NCBI GenBank assembly: GCA_006503475.1
Contig: RSEH01000176.1
Span: forward strand, 35,331-99,330
DNA length: 64,000 nucleotides
Reading direction: 5' to 3'
From: Stentor roeselii
Taxonomy: Eukaryota; Ciliophora; Heterotrichea; Heterotrichida; Stentoridae
Below, one piece after another: positions 24,739 to 35,032 of this stretch (positions within the stretch are counted from its first letter, which is position 1; each line of letters opens with the position of its first letter). The notes beneath the pieces are model-generated. The model saw only the letters and a list, made by a program, of their open reading frames with translations. It did no database searches and was not told the DNA's origin. The translations under genes were made by a program, and so were the position numbers.

Positions 24739-25289
24739 TTTGGAAAAATATACATGACATCCATAAAAGAACCATTTTTTAGGAGTTTTTTTTGGAAAAA
24801 GGTTAGTGCATTAGATGAGAAAGGAATTAATAATAGATTTAGTTTTAGGGGTTTTTTTGATTTGGATTAAGTTGAGGTATAATTTTTAATTTTTTTTTAG
24901 ATTGCTGTTGTCAAAATAACTATTTTTGGGTTGCTTGTCAAATCTTAAATTACAAAATTTAGCAAGCATTCACTTAAAAAAACTATTTAAGATTTTTCTC
25001 TGAAAATTCGCCTAAAACAATTATATTAAAATCCATATTTTAACACTTCTTATGTTATAAGTTTACCAAATATTTCTTTACTTTTTATTATTCACTTAGA
25101 TAACCGAAGAATTAATTAAGAAAGATAATAAATTTCCAGATTTCTTAGTAAATAGATGTAATGAATTTTATACTACCTATTTATAATAATTCTGATGATT
25201 TTGAATATCTTTAATGTTTATCTGAATCATTTAGCAGTAAGTAAGTCTATTAGTTTAATCAAGAAATTCTAAAAAATGCGGGGACTATA
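24739..25289. other. Tandem intergenic region, 551 bp
   Basis: AT-rich sequence with T runs between the zinc-finger stop and the Tpt1-ERI1 fusion start. No gene or repeat recognised. Confidence 0.45.
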
Positions 25290-26516
25290 ATGGAATCTGA
25301 CAATGAAAATCTACTTCTACCATTAATGATCCATGCTAATTCAATCTTAACCCAAACTACTTCTAAAACCAGCCTATTAGAAATCTTAAAATCCTTGAAA
25401 GACTCCTGCTACTTTTCATCAAACCCAATTAAAGGTTTTTCATCCTCAGAAACTGAAGAGATAATATCAGAGCTCTTAATAGTCCTTTCAAAATCATCCC
25501 AAAATACATCTCAAGATCGAACGACTCTTACCCAGTTCCCCACCCCTCAATTTTCACTGATCCATCTGAATTCATCAAATTTTCCAAGATCCATAATTCA
25601 CGGAACAAGCAAATCTGCCTTCAAATCAATAAAATCACGAGGTTTATTCAAAATGCATCGAAACTTCATCTTCTTTTCAAACGAACTTCCAGCTCCTAAG
25701 AAAAACATAGAAGGAAGTAAATTGAAAAACGAAGTTTTTCTCTATCTAGACCCCGAAGCCAGTATAAGCTTTTTCGAATTTTTCCTGTTAAACTCCTCAA
25801 CCATTCTCAGTAAAGGAAAAAGTGGCTTTATTTCCCCTTTTTTCTTTTCTAAAGTCCTCATCAACCGCATCGAGCGTCCTTTTTCTTACAACCCGGCCCT
25901 TCTCGACTATTTCATCGTCATCGACTTAGATGCCACTTGTTGCGAGTCAAGAAAAATAGACTGTCAAGAAATAATTGAATTCCCTGCAGAAATCATAAAT
26001 TCTAAAACATTAGAAACTGAATTTAAGTTCCATAGATATGTAAAACCTACAGTTTTACCTGTTTTGACAACATTTTGTGTGGAATTTACAGGAATTCAAC
26101 AGGAAACTGTTGATCAAGCTGGAGATATTTTTCAGGTTTTTCAGGAATTTGAAGAGTTTTTAAGGATTTCTGGGATTTGGGGGAAAAAATGGATTTTTGC
26201 CACTTGTGGAGATTGGGACCTTGGAGTTTGCTTGAAAAAAGAACTGGAGTTTAAAGGTGTGAAAATTCCGAAGTTTTTAAGGTATTGGGCTGATGTTAAA
26301 AAAATGATTCCTGGATTTAAAAAAGGTGATGTTTTAGATGTTTGTAGGAGTCTTGGGGTTGAACCTGCTGGGAGAAGACATTGTGGAATTGATGACTGTA
26401 GGAATACAGCGAATTGTTTAAAAGCTCTGCTGGGTGCTAAGGTGTTGTTTTTAAGAGAAGATATTAGTGGAAATTTAGAGGAATTTGATGAATTCATCAG
26501 GGATTGTCAATATTAA
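25290..26516 (+). CDS. Fusion: Tpt1/KptA-like RNA 2'-phosphotransferase lobe and ERI1-type 3'-5' exonuclease
   Basis: 408 residues. Residues ~95-190 match the C-terminal lobe of Tpt1/KptA (an NAD+-dependent enzyme that removes an RNA 2'-phosphate): IIHGTSKSAFKSIKSRGLF, HRNFIFFS, VFLYLD, then a SKGKSGFISPFFFSKV segment. The N-terminal lobe lacks the family's Leu-Arg-His motif. Residues ~206-395 match ERI1-family DEDDh exonucleases: FIVIDLDATC (exo I, with Asp replacing the usual Glu), FATCGDWDLGV (exo II), and GRRHCGIDDCRNTA (exo III His and Asp). ERI1-type enzymes trim small RNAs, histone mRNA or 5.8S rRNA ends. The fusion is continuous with no stop and no intron needed. A combined RNA-end repair and trimming role is inferred. 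The start context is CTATAATGG. Confidence 0.72.
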   Translation: MESDNENLLLPLMIHANSILTQTTSKTSLLEILKSLKDSCYFSSNPIKGFSSSETEEIISELLIVLSKSSQNTSQDRTTLTQFPTPQFSLIHLNSSNFPRSIIHGTSKSAFKSIKSRGLFKMHRNFIFFSNELPAPKKNIEGSKLKNEVFLYLDPEASISFFEFFLLNSSTILSKGKSGFISPFFFSKVLINRIERPFSYNPALLDYFIVIDLDATCCESRKIDCQEIIEFPAEIINSKTLETEFKFHRYVKPTVLPVLTTFCVEFTGIQQETVDQAGDIFQVFQEFEEFLRISGIWGKKWIFATCGDWDLGVCLKKELEFKGVKIPKFLRYWADVKKMIPGFKKGDVLDVCRSLGVEPAGRRHCGIDDCRNTANCLKALLGAKVLFLREDISGNLEEFDEFIRDCQY

Positions 26517-26678
26517 AATTATCAATGTTTAAATAAATCCTATGAATAATTCGAAACAAATATACCTTTTGTAACTCTTTAATCATCTTTTATAAATTTT
26601 ACATAAATTGATGGTGATTTTTAATGATCTTAAGAAAAATCTAAAAAAATTTAAAAAAATCTGTAATAATATTAATAA

Positions 26679-28343
26679 ATGCCTTCAGCTAAATGTCACA
26701 TATTATCCCTTTCTTCGATTTCTGTTCTATCATCAGCATTATTTATTTTATCTTATTTCGAGTTTCACTCAGAATCAGTGAAAGAGAACTATTACCGCAT
26801 AATCCTAGTTCTCTTCGGTTTACTCTTTAGTTTACTAGCGACTCAAAAGGCCTTCAGAACAGACAGAAGTAGTTTACTAGTGATCTCTTTAGTATTTTAC
26901 ATCACAGTAACCTCATTGAAACTAAGCCAGTACCTTTTAAGGATCGAAGAAACATTAATGCTCTGCACAAACAACATAACACTTACACTTGGCCTAATCC
27001 TATCAATTTACACAATAATCTCCCATGTGGGATTCTACTTTCCAAGCCAATTCCACGTATTGTTTCCTATGATGCTTACATCTCTTTATTTAGGAGGGAT
27101 ACTAGGAGAAGTTCTTTCAACATATCTGACACTCGAGTTCTTTCCATTTGTTTTTATTCCACTTCTTGCTTTAGTCTTGGTCTGCGACTGGATTCTTTAT
27201 ATTTTTTCCAATATTGACTCAGAAAGTCTCACTTTTACCAACATAAACCTCTTCAAGTACTTGAATGAAAACGTAACTACTAATCAGGAAGAGAAGAAAA
27301 AAATCGGTTGTTTTGTATTGCTGGTTTCAAGTCAATTCACTCAATATTTATTGCTAGAATTTAAAAGAAACCTTCTAGTTATCTCCTTGGACTTCTTGTT
27401 TTATACAATGGGAGGACTTGTATCAGTTTTGCCTTTAAAATCTTACAAATTTTACTACCTGGTAATGTTTCTGATGTATGGATCAACGACTGTCTTTCTC
27501 ACTTTCAAAAAACTTTTAATGTTTTTTTTACTTGCACGATTTTTAAATATTTTCGTGTTTTCAACACTTCTGGCAAGTCTTTTCTGTGACATCACTTCAT
27601 CAAGGACCTTGAATCTGTCCGATGAGTGTTTATCAAGTTGCAAGGCATCACTATTCATATTCCTATCATCATTCAGCCTCCTCCTCTCAACAATTCAACT
27701 CGAACTGCCTGACTATCTTCTTTCCTCATCACTTTTCCAGTTCTCTCAATCAACCTGCATATTATTCATAACTCTCTTACTATCTTTTCCTTCCTCTCCA
27801 AAATCAAATCCAAACAGAACAGAAACCGAGCCAGCTGAAGCCGCGAACCAACTTTCAAGTCGATTCGAGAAGCCACTTCCAGATGACAGCAGTGATTCAA
27901 TAAAAATCCATCTTTCAGAAGGAAAAAACGAGAAAAAGTTAGAAATAATTGAAAAGTCTTTACAAGACCTGGAATACAACTGCCTTGGTATCGTCTGTGG
28001 GTACTTCCCAGATGAAATCATGGAGAACACAAAGGAAAATTTTAACATTTCTAGAACTTTACATTCGAGGAAATTTAAAAGTTTTGGAGAAACCATCGAC
28101 GAGTTGGTGGGTCAAGAAAGTGACAACTCAGGAGTGGACTCTAAGAATGGGTCAGTTAAACGAGAGAGGAAGTCGCAAGGGTCGAAAAGCAGCGGGTCGA
28201 GTCTCAATGCAAGTCTCGATGAAAAAAAAACATTAAGAGCTTCTTTGAGTAACTTGAAAGATTTCACCAAAGAAGAGTCCTCAAAGGCTTTTTTAATGGA
28301 TTCTAAAGGATTTACTCGAAGTGCTTCAGACATATATAACTAG
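26679..28343 (+). CDS. Multipass membrane protein with cytosolic Ser/Lys-rich tail
   Basis: 554 residues. The first ~385 contain about 10-11 hydrophobic spans, for example ILSLSSISVLSSALFILSYF, IILVLFGLLFSLLA, FFPFVFIPLLALVLVC and FIFLSSFSLLLST. The last ~170 residues are charged and Ser-rich (EKLEIIEKSLQDLEYNCLG, KSQGSKSSGSSLNASL) and probably cytosolic. No transporter signature is recognised. Regularly spaced spans without obvious pore motifs leave transporter, scramblase or receptor all open. It ends 12 bp before the next gene's ATG. Confidence 0.7.
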   Translation: MPSAKCHILSLSSISVLSSALFILSYFEFHSESVKENYYRIILVLFGLLFSLLATQKAFRTDRSSLLVISLVFYITVTSLKLSQYLLRIEETLMLCTNNITLTLGLILSIYTIISHVGFYFPSQFHVLFPMMLTSLYLGGILGEVLSTYLTLEFFPFVFIPLLALVLVCDWILYIFSNIDSESLTFTNINLFKYLNENVTTNQEEKKKIGCFVLLVSSQFTQYLLLEFKRNLLVISLDFLFYTMGGLVSVLPLKSYKFYYLVMFLMYGSTTVFLTFKKLLMFFLLARFLNIFVFSTLLASLFCDITSSRTLNLSDECLSSCKASLFIFLSSFSLLLSTIQLELPDYLLSSSLFQFSQSTCILFITLLLSFPSSPKSNPNRTETEPAEAANQLSSRFEKPLPDDSSDSIKIHLSEGKNEKKLEIIEKSLQDLEYNCLGIVCGYFPDEIMENTKENFNISRTLHSRKFKSFGETIDELVGQESDNSGVDSKNGSVKRERKSQGSKSSGSSLNASLDEKKTLRASLSNLKDFTKEESSKAFLMDSKGFTRSASDIYN

Positions 28344-28355
28344 TTCTTATAAATA

Positions 28356-29120
28356 ATGAACTGCTCAGAGGCTCAATGTTCTTCTCCAGGCACTAAAATA
28401 CTCAGAATCCAGGCTTTTCGTCAGAGATTCTGCGACTTTCACTATGAAAACAAAAGAAATTCTTTGATTCACACTCGAGTCGCAAACAACCCTGACCTTG
28501 CTCGCCTGGTCAGTGAATTCAAAGACTTTGTTCAACAAACTGCCTCGAAAATCGTGATGGAGTCTTCAATGACGATCAAAGCCATCCAGATTAAAACTCA
28601 GGCAGACTTGAACCTTCTGAATTTGGTAAAGGAAATGATTAAGGACTCTGTTGCTTTGGATCAAGGTGGAAAAATTAATTTTTATGAAAACTTTACCAGG
28701 AACTGTTTACAACATGCTCATTTTGAAAACCATTTTCAAGAACTTGCTGTGAAAGTTAAGAAATTTGATGAAAAAATCGAAATTGTGAAGAAAAATCAAG
28801 ATTTTTCTGCTGGGTTGATGAGGACCAAGATTCAAATTCCTGAAAAAAATAATGAAAAGTTTAGTGAATGTTTATCTTTGCCGAGTAGAGCTAAGGTCAC
28901 TGGGAAGTATTTAATTGAAACTAGGAATGGAAGAAAAGTTATCCCTGCGCATATTGCTGCTCAGATTGACAGAGCAAGGGAAAAAGGTGAACACTTCGTG
29001 AATATAAACAACGGGGAAAGGATAACGAATTATGTTGATTTGGTTAACTGGAAGTCTTATAAAATCACAGCGGAAAATGAACAGGAAACTTATTATTACA
29101 GGATATTTCCTCAAAATTAA
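28356..29120 (+). CDS. Hypothetical protein with N-terminal Cys/His cluster
   Basis: 254 residues. Residues 3-29 hold C-x4-C...C-x2-H (CSEAQC, then FCDFHYENK), which could bind one zinc like a partial B-box or similar finger. The middle is helical (ASKIVMESSMTIKAIQIK and so on). The C-terminal third is a basic segment (RNGRKVIPAHIAAQIDRARE) ending in beta-like sequence. I recognise no known family. The start ATG at 28356 follows CTTATAAATA and lies 12 bp after the previous stop. Confidence 0.65.
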   Translation: MNCSEAQCSSPGTKILRIQAFRQRFCDFHYENKRNSLIHTRVANNPDLARLVSEFKDFVQQTASKIVMESSMTIKAIQIKTQADLNLLNLVKEMIKDSVALDQGGKINFYENFTRNCLQHAHFENHFQELAVKVKKFDEKIEIVKKNQDFSAGLMRTKIQIPEKNNEKFSECLSLPSRAKVTGKYLIETRNGRKVIPAHIAAQIDRAREKGEHFVNINNGERITNYVDLVNWKSYKITAENEQETYYYRIFPQN

Positions 29121-29185
29121 AGACTAGTTAAGGTTATTACTAATCATCATGATATTCCTTATTAACCCCATTAATTCCTGAATAA

Positions 29186-30112
29186 ATGAACACATCTCTG
29201 ATAGCTTTCATCACATTTTCTGTTCTGATCTCTTATTTCACTCCATTCTGGGTAAGTCTTCCCACATTATCAACTTTCTTCCTGATCAACTCATCATCTC
29301 TTATCTCTACTTTCAATACCTTTGTTTCTTACCTTTTATTCCGTACAAACAAATTCAAAAGATTTTTCTGGTTGCAAGTCTACAAGAAACTATCAACAAA
29401 AAACCAAAGCGAAAGCTGGAAATGCATGAACTACGGATACGCTTCTTCAAACAACCTGATTCAAACAGAAAGTGAAGAAATTTACTGTCTTCAGCTTTAT
29501 CACTTCATGGCTTCAGGGCTTCTCTCATTCAAATCTCTGGAAAAAAAGCAGTTGTTAGAAGTTGGCTCAGGCAGAGGAGGGGGCCTTGAATATATTTTTA
29601 ATACTTTTAAACCTTCTTCTGCAACTGGTCTTGACTACTGCCAGAACCAGATCAATCTTTGTAAAAAATTTTATTCTTGTGGAAAAGGACTTGAATTTGT
29701 GCAGGGCGATGCGGAGAACCTTCCTATGTCGGGTGAGTCGTTTGATGTCGTCATTAATATTGAAAGTTCTCATTGTTATGGAAAAATTGAAGGCTTTTTT
29801 GATCAGGTTTATAGGGTGCTTAGAAAGGGAGGAATTTTTTTGTATACTGACTTCATGAAAGTTGAGGAAAGGAAAAGAAGAGAAGAGCTTTTGGAACAGA
29901 TTGGGTTTAGGATGGTTAAAGTTGAAGATATCACTGAAAATGTGGTGAGGAGTATGGACTTTGAACAGGAGAGGAAGTTTGACAAGGTTAAGAACTTCAA
30001 TAGGTTTACTAGGGCTTTTTTGGATCAGTTTGTTGGGCTTCAAGGGTCTAAACCGTATCAGGCTTTTGTGAGTCGGGAATGGGTTTATATTGCTTATTTT
30101 TTGGAAAAGTAA
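29186..30112 (+). CDS. Class I SAM-dependent methyltransferase with N-terminal membrane segments
   Basis: 308 residues. Residues ~1-55 contain hydrophobic spans (TSLIAFITFSVLISYF, ISTFNTFVSYLLF), suggesting membrane anchoring. The methyltransferase core begins at about 115: LLEVGSGRGGGLEYIF (motif I, E/D-x-G-x-G-x-G), GLDYCQNQI (post I), FVQGDAENLPMSGESFDVVI (motif II region) and VLRKGGIFLYTDF (motif III). The layout is like sterol and lipid C- or O-methyltransferases and the phthiotriol methyltransferase group. The substrate is probably a lipid given the anchor, but this is unproven. Confidence 0.8.
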   Translation: MNTSLIAFITFSVLISYFTPFWVSLPTLSTFFLINSSSLISTFNTFVSYLLFRTNKFKRFFWLQVYKKLSTKNQSESWKCMNYGYASSNNLIQTESEEIYCLQLYHFMASGLLSFKSLEKKQLLEVGSGRGGGLEYIFNTFKPSSATGLDYCQNQINLCKKFYSCGKGLEFVQGDAENLPMSGESFDVVINIESSHCYGKIEGFFDQVYRVLRKGGIFLYTDFMKVEERKRREELLEQIGFRMVKVEDITENVVRSMDFEQERKFDKVKNFNRFTRAFLDQFVGLQGSKPYQAFVSREWVYIAYFLEK

Positions 30113-30520
30113 TAATTTTATCAAAAATAAACTTTTCTATTTGGAAGATTAAACACACTCTATTTTCATTTATAACAAAAATATATAGATAGAAAACACT
30201 TAGATTTCCAATGAAATATGAAACCTTCATCAGTATTATCTGGATAATTTTGAATTATAAAATATCAAACATTTCAAAACTAAAATTTCTTTTTAAATCT
30301 TTAATAAAACCACGCATTCTCACAAACACCATAATTTCATTTATTCCATCACTAAATTATTCTATTAATTTCTCAAAATATCAATCTATTCAACAGAAAA
30401 TAATACAAAATCATTACATTCAATCTGATTACATAAACTAATTTTCCTATTTAAATAATCTCTACTCTTCCCATAAAATCTTGAAACTTTCAACTATTCT
30501 TATTGAACCTTACCAATAAA
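30113..30520. other. Tandem intergenic region, 408 bp
   Basis: Extremely AT-rich. An open frame at 30211-30441 (Ile/Asn/Lys/Ser only) looks like composition chance rather than a gene. Probably holds the promoter of the WD40 gene. Confidence 0.45.
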
Positions 30521-31840
30521 ATGATCCAACTATCTAAAAACCTCAAGTCTTCCAAGTTTTCTTCCGTAAGAGATGAAGACAAGTCTAAACTAGACTATCT
30601 CGAAGGCCATTCTTCAAAGATCAACGTAGGAATCATCACTGCCGACAACGAGTTCATCCTCACAGCCAGCGGCTCAGGGACTTTCGGCGACGCAGACAAT
30701 AAAATCAGGGTCTGGAGTGTGAAAAGCCGAAACCAACAGAAAATCTTGAAGAGACACTCATCAAAAATAACAGCTCTTGACACAACATTAGACTATCAAT
30801 TTCTTTTCTCAGGAGATAATCAAGGACTGTTACTTGTCTGGAAGTTCGAGACTGAAGAAGTAGTGCATCAGGTCAATAATGGTTCTATGATCACCTTTTT
30901 GAAGTTCGATCAGAGGACAAGTCAGCTTTTCGGGTCCATTCGCAACTCTACATTGAAAGTTTGGAAATTTTTAACAGAGGACTTAAGTTTGGTTCAAGTG
31001 TTCAAAACGGATTTTGATGTGAATTTTTTTTATCTGAGTAAAAATTCAACGTTTTTCATGATAAATAATGCGAATCTTCAGAGTAAATGCTTTTTCTTAT
31101 ATGGCCTGGAAGATCATCAAATTTTTAAAAGTTTTCAGGTTGATAAACCAATTACTTGCATTACTATTAAAAATGATCAGACTACTGCAATAATCGGTTC
31201 CCAAAATCATGTAATTTTCTTTGAGACTTCTACTTCAGCTAAATGCAAGAAGTATAGTCATAAGTTTTCAGTGATTCTCGCTGAAGTCTCGAATGATGAT
31301 TCAAAGTTGATGACCTGCACTCTTTTTTCATTCATCATTTGGGATCTTGTATTAAACTCTCAACTTTTTAACATCGACCATGTGGGAAAAATCATTCAAG
31401 TCTCTTCAGACTTCCAGAATTTTTTAACTTCTCAAGGAAAGACAACAGGATTTTACAATCTTCAAGAAGGAAAACATAGAAAATTATTTAATACACATAG
31501 AGGAGTCATCACAAGTGCCTTCACAAGTCCTGAGAATTATGAATTAGTTACTCTGGGTGTTGATTCGATGTTGAAAGTATGGGACTCTCACACTTTACAG
31601 ATTAAAAATAATGTCTTGGTGAAGGAAGAGTTTTGGCAAGATTTAAGGCTGCTTAAATCTGAAAAATTTTATCTTATTTGTTCAAAGGCTACGGTTCTTA
31701 CTATGAAACTTCAGGTATTGTTGGAGTCTTCGGTGGAGAGTAGTGATTTGATTCCGAAAGATGATGAACTTAGTGAAAACTTTCAGCCTCATGATTATGA
31801 TAATTTCACTTGGGAGTCGATTCAAAGATGCCGCTTTTAA
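30521..31840 (+). CDS. WD40-repeat protein
   Basis: ATG at 30521 (MIQLSKN) is chosen because the frame upstream to 30503 begins with TTG; this gives 439 residues. WD-type blades are visible: LEGHSSKINVGIITADNEFI..DNKIRVWSVKSR, LKRHSSKITALDTTLDYQFLFSGDNQGLLLVWKFE, then weaker blades, and HRGVITSAFTSPENYELVTLGVDSMLKVWDSHT near the end. About seven blades fit one propeller. There is no other domain. It is similar to many ciliate cytosolic WD proteins of unknown function and probably a protein-interaction platform. Confidence 0.8.
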   Translation: MIQLSKNLKSSKFSSVRDEDKSKLDYLEGHSSKINVGIITADNEFILTASGSGTFGDADNKIRVWSVKSRNQQKILKRHSSKITALDTTLDYQFLFSGDNQGLLLVWKFETEEVVHQVNNGSMITFLKFDQRTSQLFGSIRNSTLKVWKFLTEDLSLVQVFKTDFDVNFFYLSKNSTFFMINNANLQSKCFFLYGLEDHQIFKSFQVDKPITCITIKNDQTTAIIGSQNHVIFFETSTSAKCKKYSHKFSVILAEVSNDDSKLMTCTLFSFIIWDLVLNSQLFNIDHVGKIIQVSSDFQNFLTSQGKTTGFYNLQEGKHRKLFNTHRGVITSAFTSPENYELVTLGVDSMLKVWDSHTLQIKNNVLVKEEFWQDLRLLKSEKFYLICSKATVLTMKLQVLLESSVESSDLIPKDDELSENFQPHDYDNFTWESIQRCRF

Positions 31841-33304
31841 ATTATTATAAACGAGTATAGGACTAATGTCTTTTCATGAGATTTTATATGAATAATTTTT
31901 AATATAATTAAGCCAGATTATTGTGAGTTAGGAATTAAATCAAAGAGTAATAAAGACAGGTTTTACAGATTAATCTTTATCTAATTATTAGATAAATGCT
32001 TAAAATGTATAGAATATTTGGATTATAGTCTTGAATACACCTCAATATAAATTTACCCTTAATGATGCAACCGACTAGGGGCTTCTAAGTGAACTAAAAA
32101 CTTTCATGATTGCTAAGGTGTAAGTTAAAGCAGCTTTTTCATAAATCGCAGAGAAACTCTAAATTTTCGCAGTTTTTTTAGCTTTTTAATTCTTTTTTCA
32201 AAGTTCCAATAAACCCTGATAATTTCAAGTCAATCCATTCGAATTGATCAAGGGGTTGATATTTTTCAGTTATTTTTAAAAAATCTCTCTCTTTCTACCA
32301 AAATTAAAAATATTTCTCATTCAATAAGGTCTAGACAAATCAAAGTAAAACGTCAGTTTTATGATAAATCGAAAATAAGTCATATGCTTAACCTTCAAAT
32401 GATTTCGTTACTTGTTGAAAGTCATCCAGCCTGAATTTTTTACGACTCTCAAACCATAAGCTTGAAATAGGTTGAAAGGCTGAACTTAGGACCTGATTTA
32501 CAAGAAACTTTTGAATCTCTTCTCTCAGAGTCAAGTTAGAGTTTTTAATTTATTGTTTTGAATATATGAAATGTCAATCTCTCTATGAAATTATAATTCA
32601 CATGAAATAAATCTGCCCTAGACTCTCTTCGCACAATAGATAAGAGGCTTTGAGATATGAAAAGTTATATTTTCAGAATGAAACTGTGATATCAACTAAA
32701 AGAACTGAAGTTTAGAGACATATATTAGCATGTATAGTTTAATTTCTTAAGCTGAGAATCAAGAGTTTGGAATCATATTTCAATCAAGGATCCTAATTGT
32801 AATTGAGTAAAAAAGATTAGCTGGCTCAATGAAAGTCTTTAATAATAATACTAAGATTAATAAAAATTGGTTATTGTAGTCAGGAGTATTATAGTTTAAA
32901 CAGTATTCGAATTTATTGAACCTATTAATTGATTCTTGGATGAATAACGTAATATTGAAATCTTCGTTTGCTAATTAATAAAACATCTTATATTCAATCT
33001 TTTGGAATCATAGAAATAAATCCTCAAGCCTGCTCCTTAACTTAAATCAAAATTACCCAATCCCAAAAAAAAATTTCTGGAGGCCCAACTTAAAAAAACT
33101 GTGAAAAAACACAATAAAAGAAAACATCCATCAAGAACTCACAAAGATTTTCTATCATGACAAGACTTCACTCATAAAATAATTTTCCTAAATAATCAAC
33201 ACCTTAATAAAAAAACCAAAAATCTCAAATATCACCATCCCAGACATAATGAAAACCAATTAACTTCAGAAATAACTCCTTTATAAATATCCTAAAGACC
33301 ATAA
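31841..33304. other. Long convergent intergenic region, ~1.46 kb, with possible gene relic
   Basis: The longest gene-free stretch in the window, between the stops of the WD40 and DYRK genes. The middle (about 32060-32670) is less AT-rich and gives coding-like minus-strand fragments broken by stops and frame changes; see the separate pseudogene entry. The rest shows no recognisable feature. Confidence 0.5.
32060..32670 (-). pseudogene. Possible decayed protein-coding gene
   Basis: On the minus strand, several successive frames give protein-like strings interrupted by stops or frame shifts. One run from about 32594 to 32391 contains NLTLREEIQKFLVNQVLSSA and WFESRKKFRLDDFQQVTKSF. Another from about 32288 to 32180 contains DFLKITEKYQPLDQFEWIDL followed by KLSGFIGTLKKELK. 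The amino-acid mix resembles real proteins here rather than AT-rich noise, but there is no start codon, intron removal does not rejoin the parts, and I recognise no family. Random open stretches of this length are possible in AT-rich DNA. Confidence 0.35.
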
Positions 33305-35032
33305 CTAATTTACATTAAATATGAAACTCGGTGCCTTTGCCCCTTTACAAGTCCCAGCAAGAAACGAGTTCCTAATACTACAAGTTCCTTCTTCAAAGCT
33401 AATCTTATGACAATGTCCCTTTCCTTGATGCGGCTGTGAACTTTCCCTTCTTGAAAAGTTCTTCGTGGCACTCATCCGATTTTCTTTCATCCAAGCATGT
33501 GCCAATATTTCATCAGGTGTGATTCTAGAAGCAGGGTCCCATTCAAGACATTTTCTGACAACATCCACAAGTCCAGGTTCCGCATTTTTCATAATATTTT
33601 CCAATGACTTGCTGTTGATTTTCCTAACTTTTCCCCTCGAGTTCATAAAGATCTTCGGACAAAGTTCATCATCAAAGAACTTCTCAACTCTCGGAGCTTG
33701 TTTCAGCAAATTCTTAGGCGGAAGGCCTAAAACTTCCATGATACAAGCGATTTGCTCAGCTTCGCTTTCGCCAGGGAAAAGTGGGTGGCCGGTCTGTAGT
33801 TCGACGAGAATGCACCCGAGACTCCAGACGTCAATAGCATGATCATAAGGAATTCCCAGAAGTACTTCAGGAGCTCTGTAAAACCTTGACTGTATATAAG
33901 TATAAATTTGTTTTTCTTTGAAGCAAGACGAGCCGAAATCAATGACTTTGATACTAGACCTGTTGATATGTCGAAGTAAAATGTTCTCAGGTTTCAAGTC
34001 GCAGTGAATGATTGAGTACCTGGACAACAGCCTTAAAGCATTCGTGATTTGACATGCGAATCTTCTGATCAAGTTGCAAGAAAGCCCGTTGAACTCGTTA
34101 GTCTTGAGTAACTCGTAAAGATTCAAGGAAAGCAACTCAAAGACGATGCACTAACTAGTCCTTACCATATGTTTTCTAAACATGAAATGACTCACCATGT
34201 GCACCGTGCTGTATTGGTCGTTGCAGTCTTTTTCAGTCAATAAGGCCAGGACCTCCACCTCGACTAAAGCTTGCTGATGAAACCGGGTCTTGTTTCGGAT
34301 TATTTTTAATGCAAAATTTTCACTTGTCTTGTGATCGCGCACCAGCAACACCTGACCGAAACTTCCACTTCCAAGAGTTTTCAAAATCTCAAAACGGTAA
34401 CCGATGTGGTCGTGAATCGCGACTCGGTAGTCGCCTCGCTCGTCGTCAAAGCCGAAATTCAGTTTTTTTTCTGATTTAGTCTTGGATTTACTTGCTTTTA
34501 CGCCAATGCAGAAAACTTCTGAATAGTTTAAAATCTCTGATTTTTCGTATTTTGAAAGAGTTTTAGAGAAATTTTCTACTATTGAGCATGGACTCTGAGG
34601 AAGCGGCAGAAAGGACCAGGCGGTTATCTCGGATTCTGATGGACCTGCTTGAAGTGATTCGGGGTTTTCGATGTTTTTTAAAATTCGCTTTGAGGATGAA
34701 GTTAAAACGATTTTTTCGTTTGGAGCTGATGATTTTGATTTTTTGTGACGACGGGATGAACTTTTTCTTTGTGATGATTGATGAAGACGTGATGAGGGGG
34801 GGTTTATTTTGCTTGGGGAGAGAAATGATGGGATTTTTAACTTTGGGATCATTTTTGATGTCGCTTTTTGCCGCTTTGGGTTTGTCTTTGATGATGTTGT
34901 GTTTGATTTGGATACCTTTGGACTTGATGACTGCTTACGGGAACGTCTTGTGCTTTGGGTTGCTGAGGGTTTTGCCCGGGTTTTTGAGTTTGGACTTAGG
35001 TTTTTGGCCTCAGTTTCTTTGGTTTTTTGCAT
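33305..35032 (-). CDS. DYRK-family protein kinase, two exons
   Basis: Exon 1 (35032-34166) and exon 2 (34150-33305) join over a 15-nt intron in the kinase N-lobe to give 570 residues. The N-terminus (~1-205) is basic and Ser-rich. Next comes a DYRK-homology-like lead-in (DYRVAIHDHIGYRFEILKTL), Gly loop GSGSFGQVLLV, Lys in FALKIIRNK, then after the intron CIVFELLSLNLYELLK, catalytic loop IIHCDLKPENILL (HCD is typical of DYRK), DFGSSCF, and activation loop YIQSRFYRAPEVLL. This is a class II-like DYRK (DYRK2/3/Pom1 type) and should be active. These kinases act in cell polarity, growth and stress; the role in this organism is unknown. It is a better match to DYRK than the kinase at 13254-14429. 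Confidence 0.9.
34151..34165 (-). other. 15-nt intron of DYRK gene
   Basis: Reads GTAAGGACTAGTTAG on the minus strand, with A at position 10. Its removal joins RKHM to CIVFELL and restores the kinase domain. Confidence 0.92.

Noticed and set aside
30211-30441. Open frame of 76 codons
   Set aside because: Composed almost only of Ile, Asn, Lys, Ser and Phe from AT-rich DNA; no protein-like pattern.
30503-30520. WD40 gene start at 30503
   Set aside because: The codon at 30503 is TTG; ATG at 30521 is the first true start.
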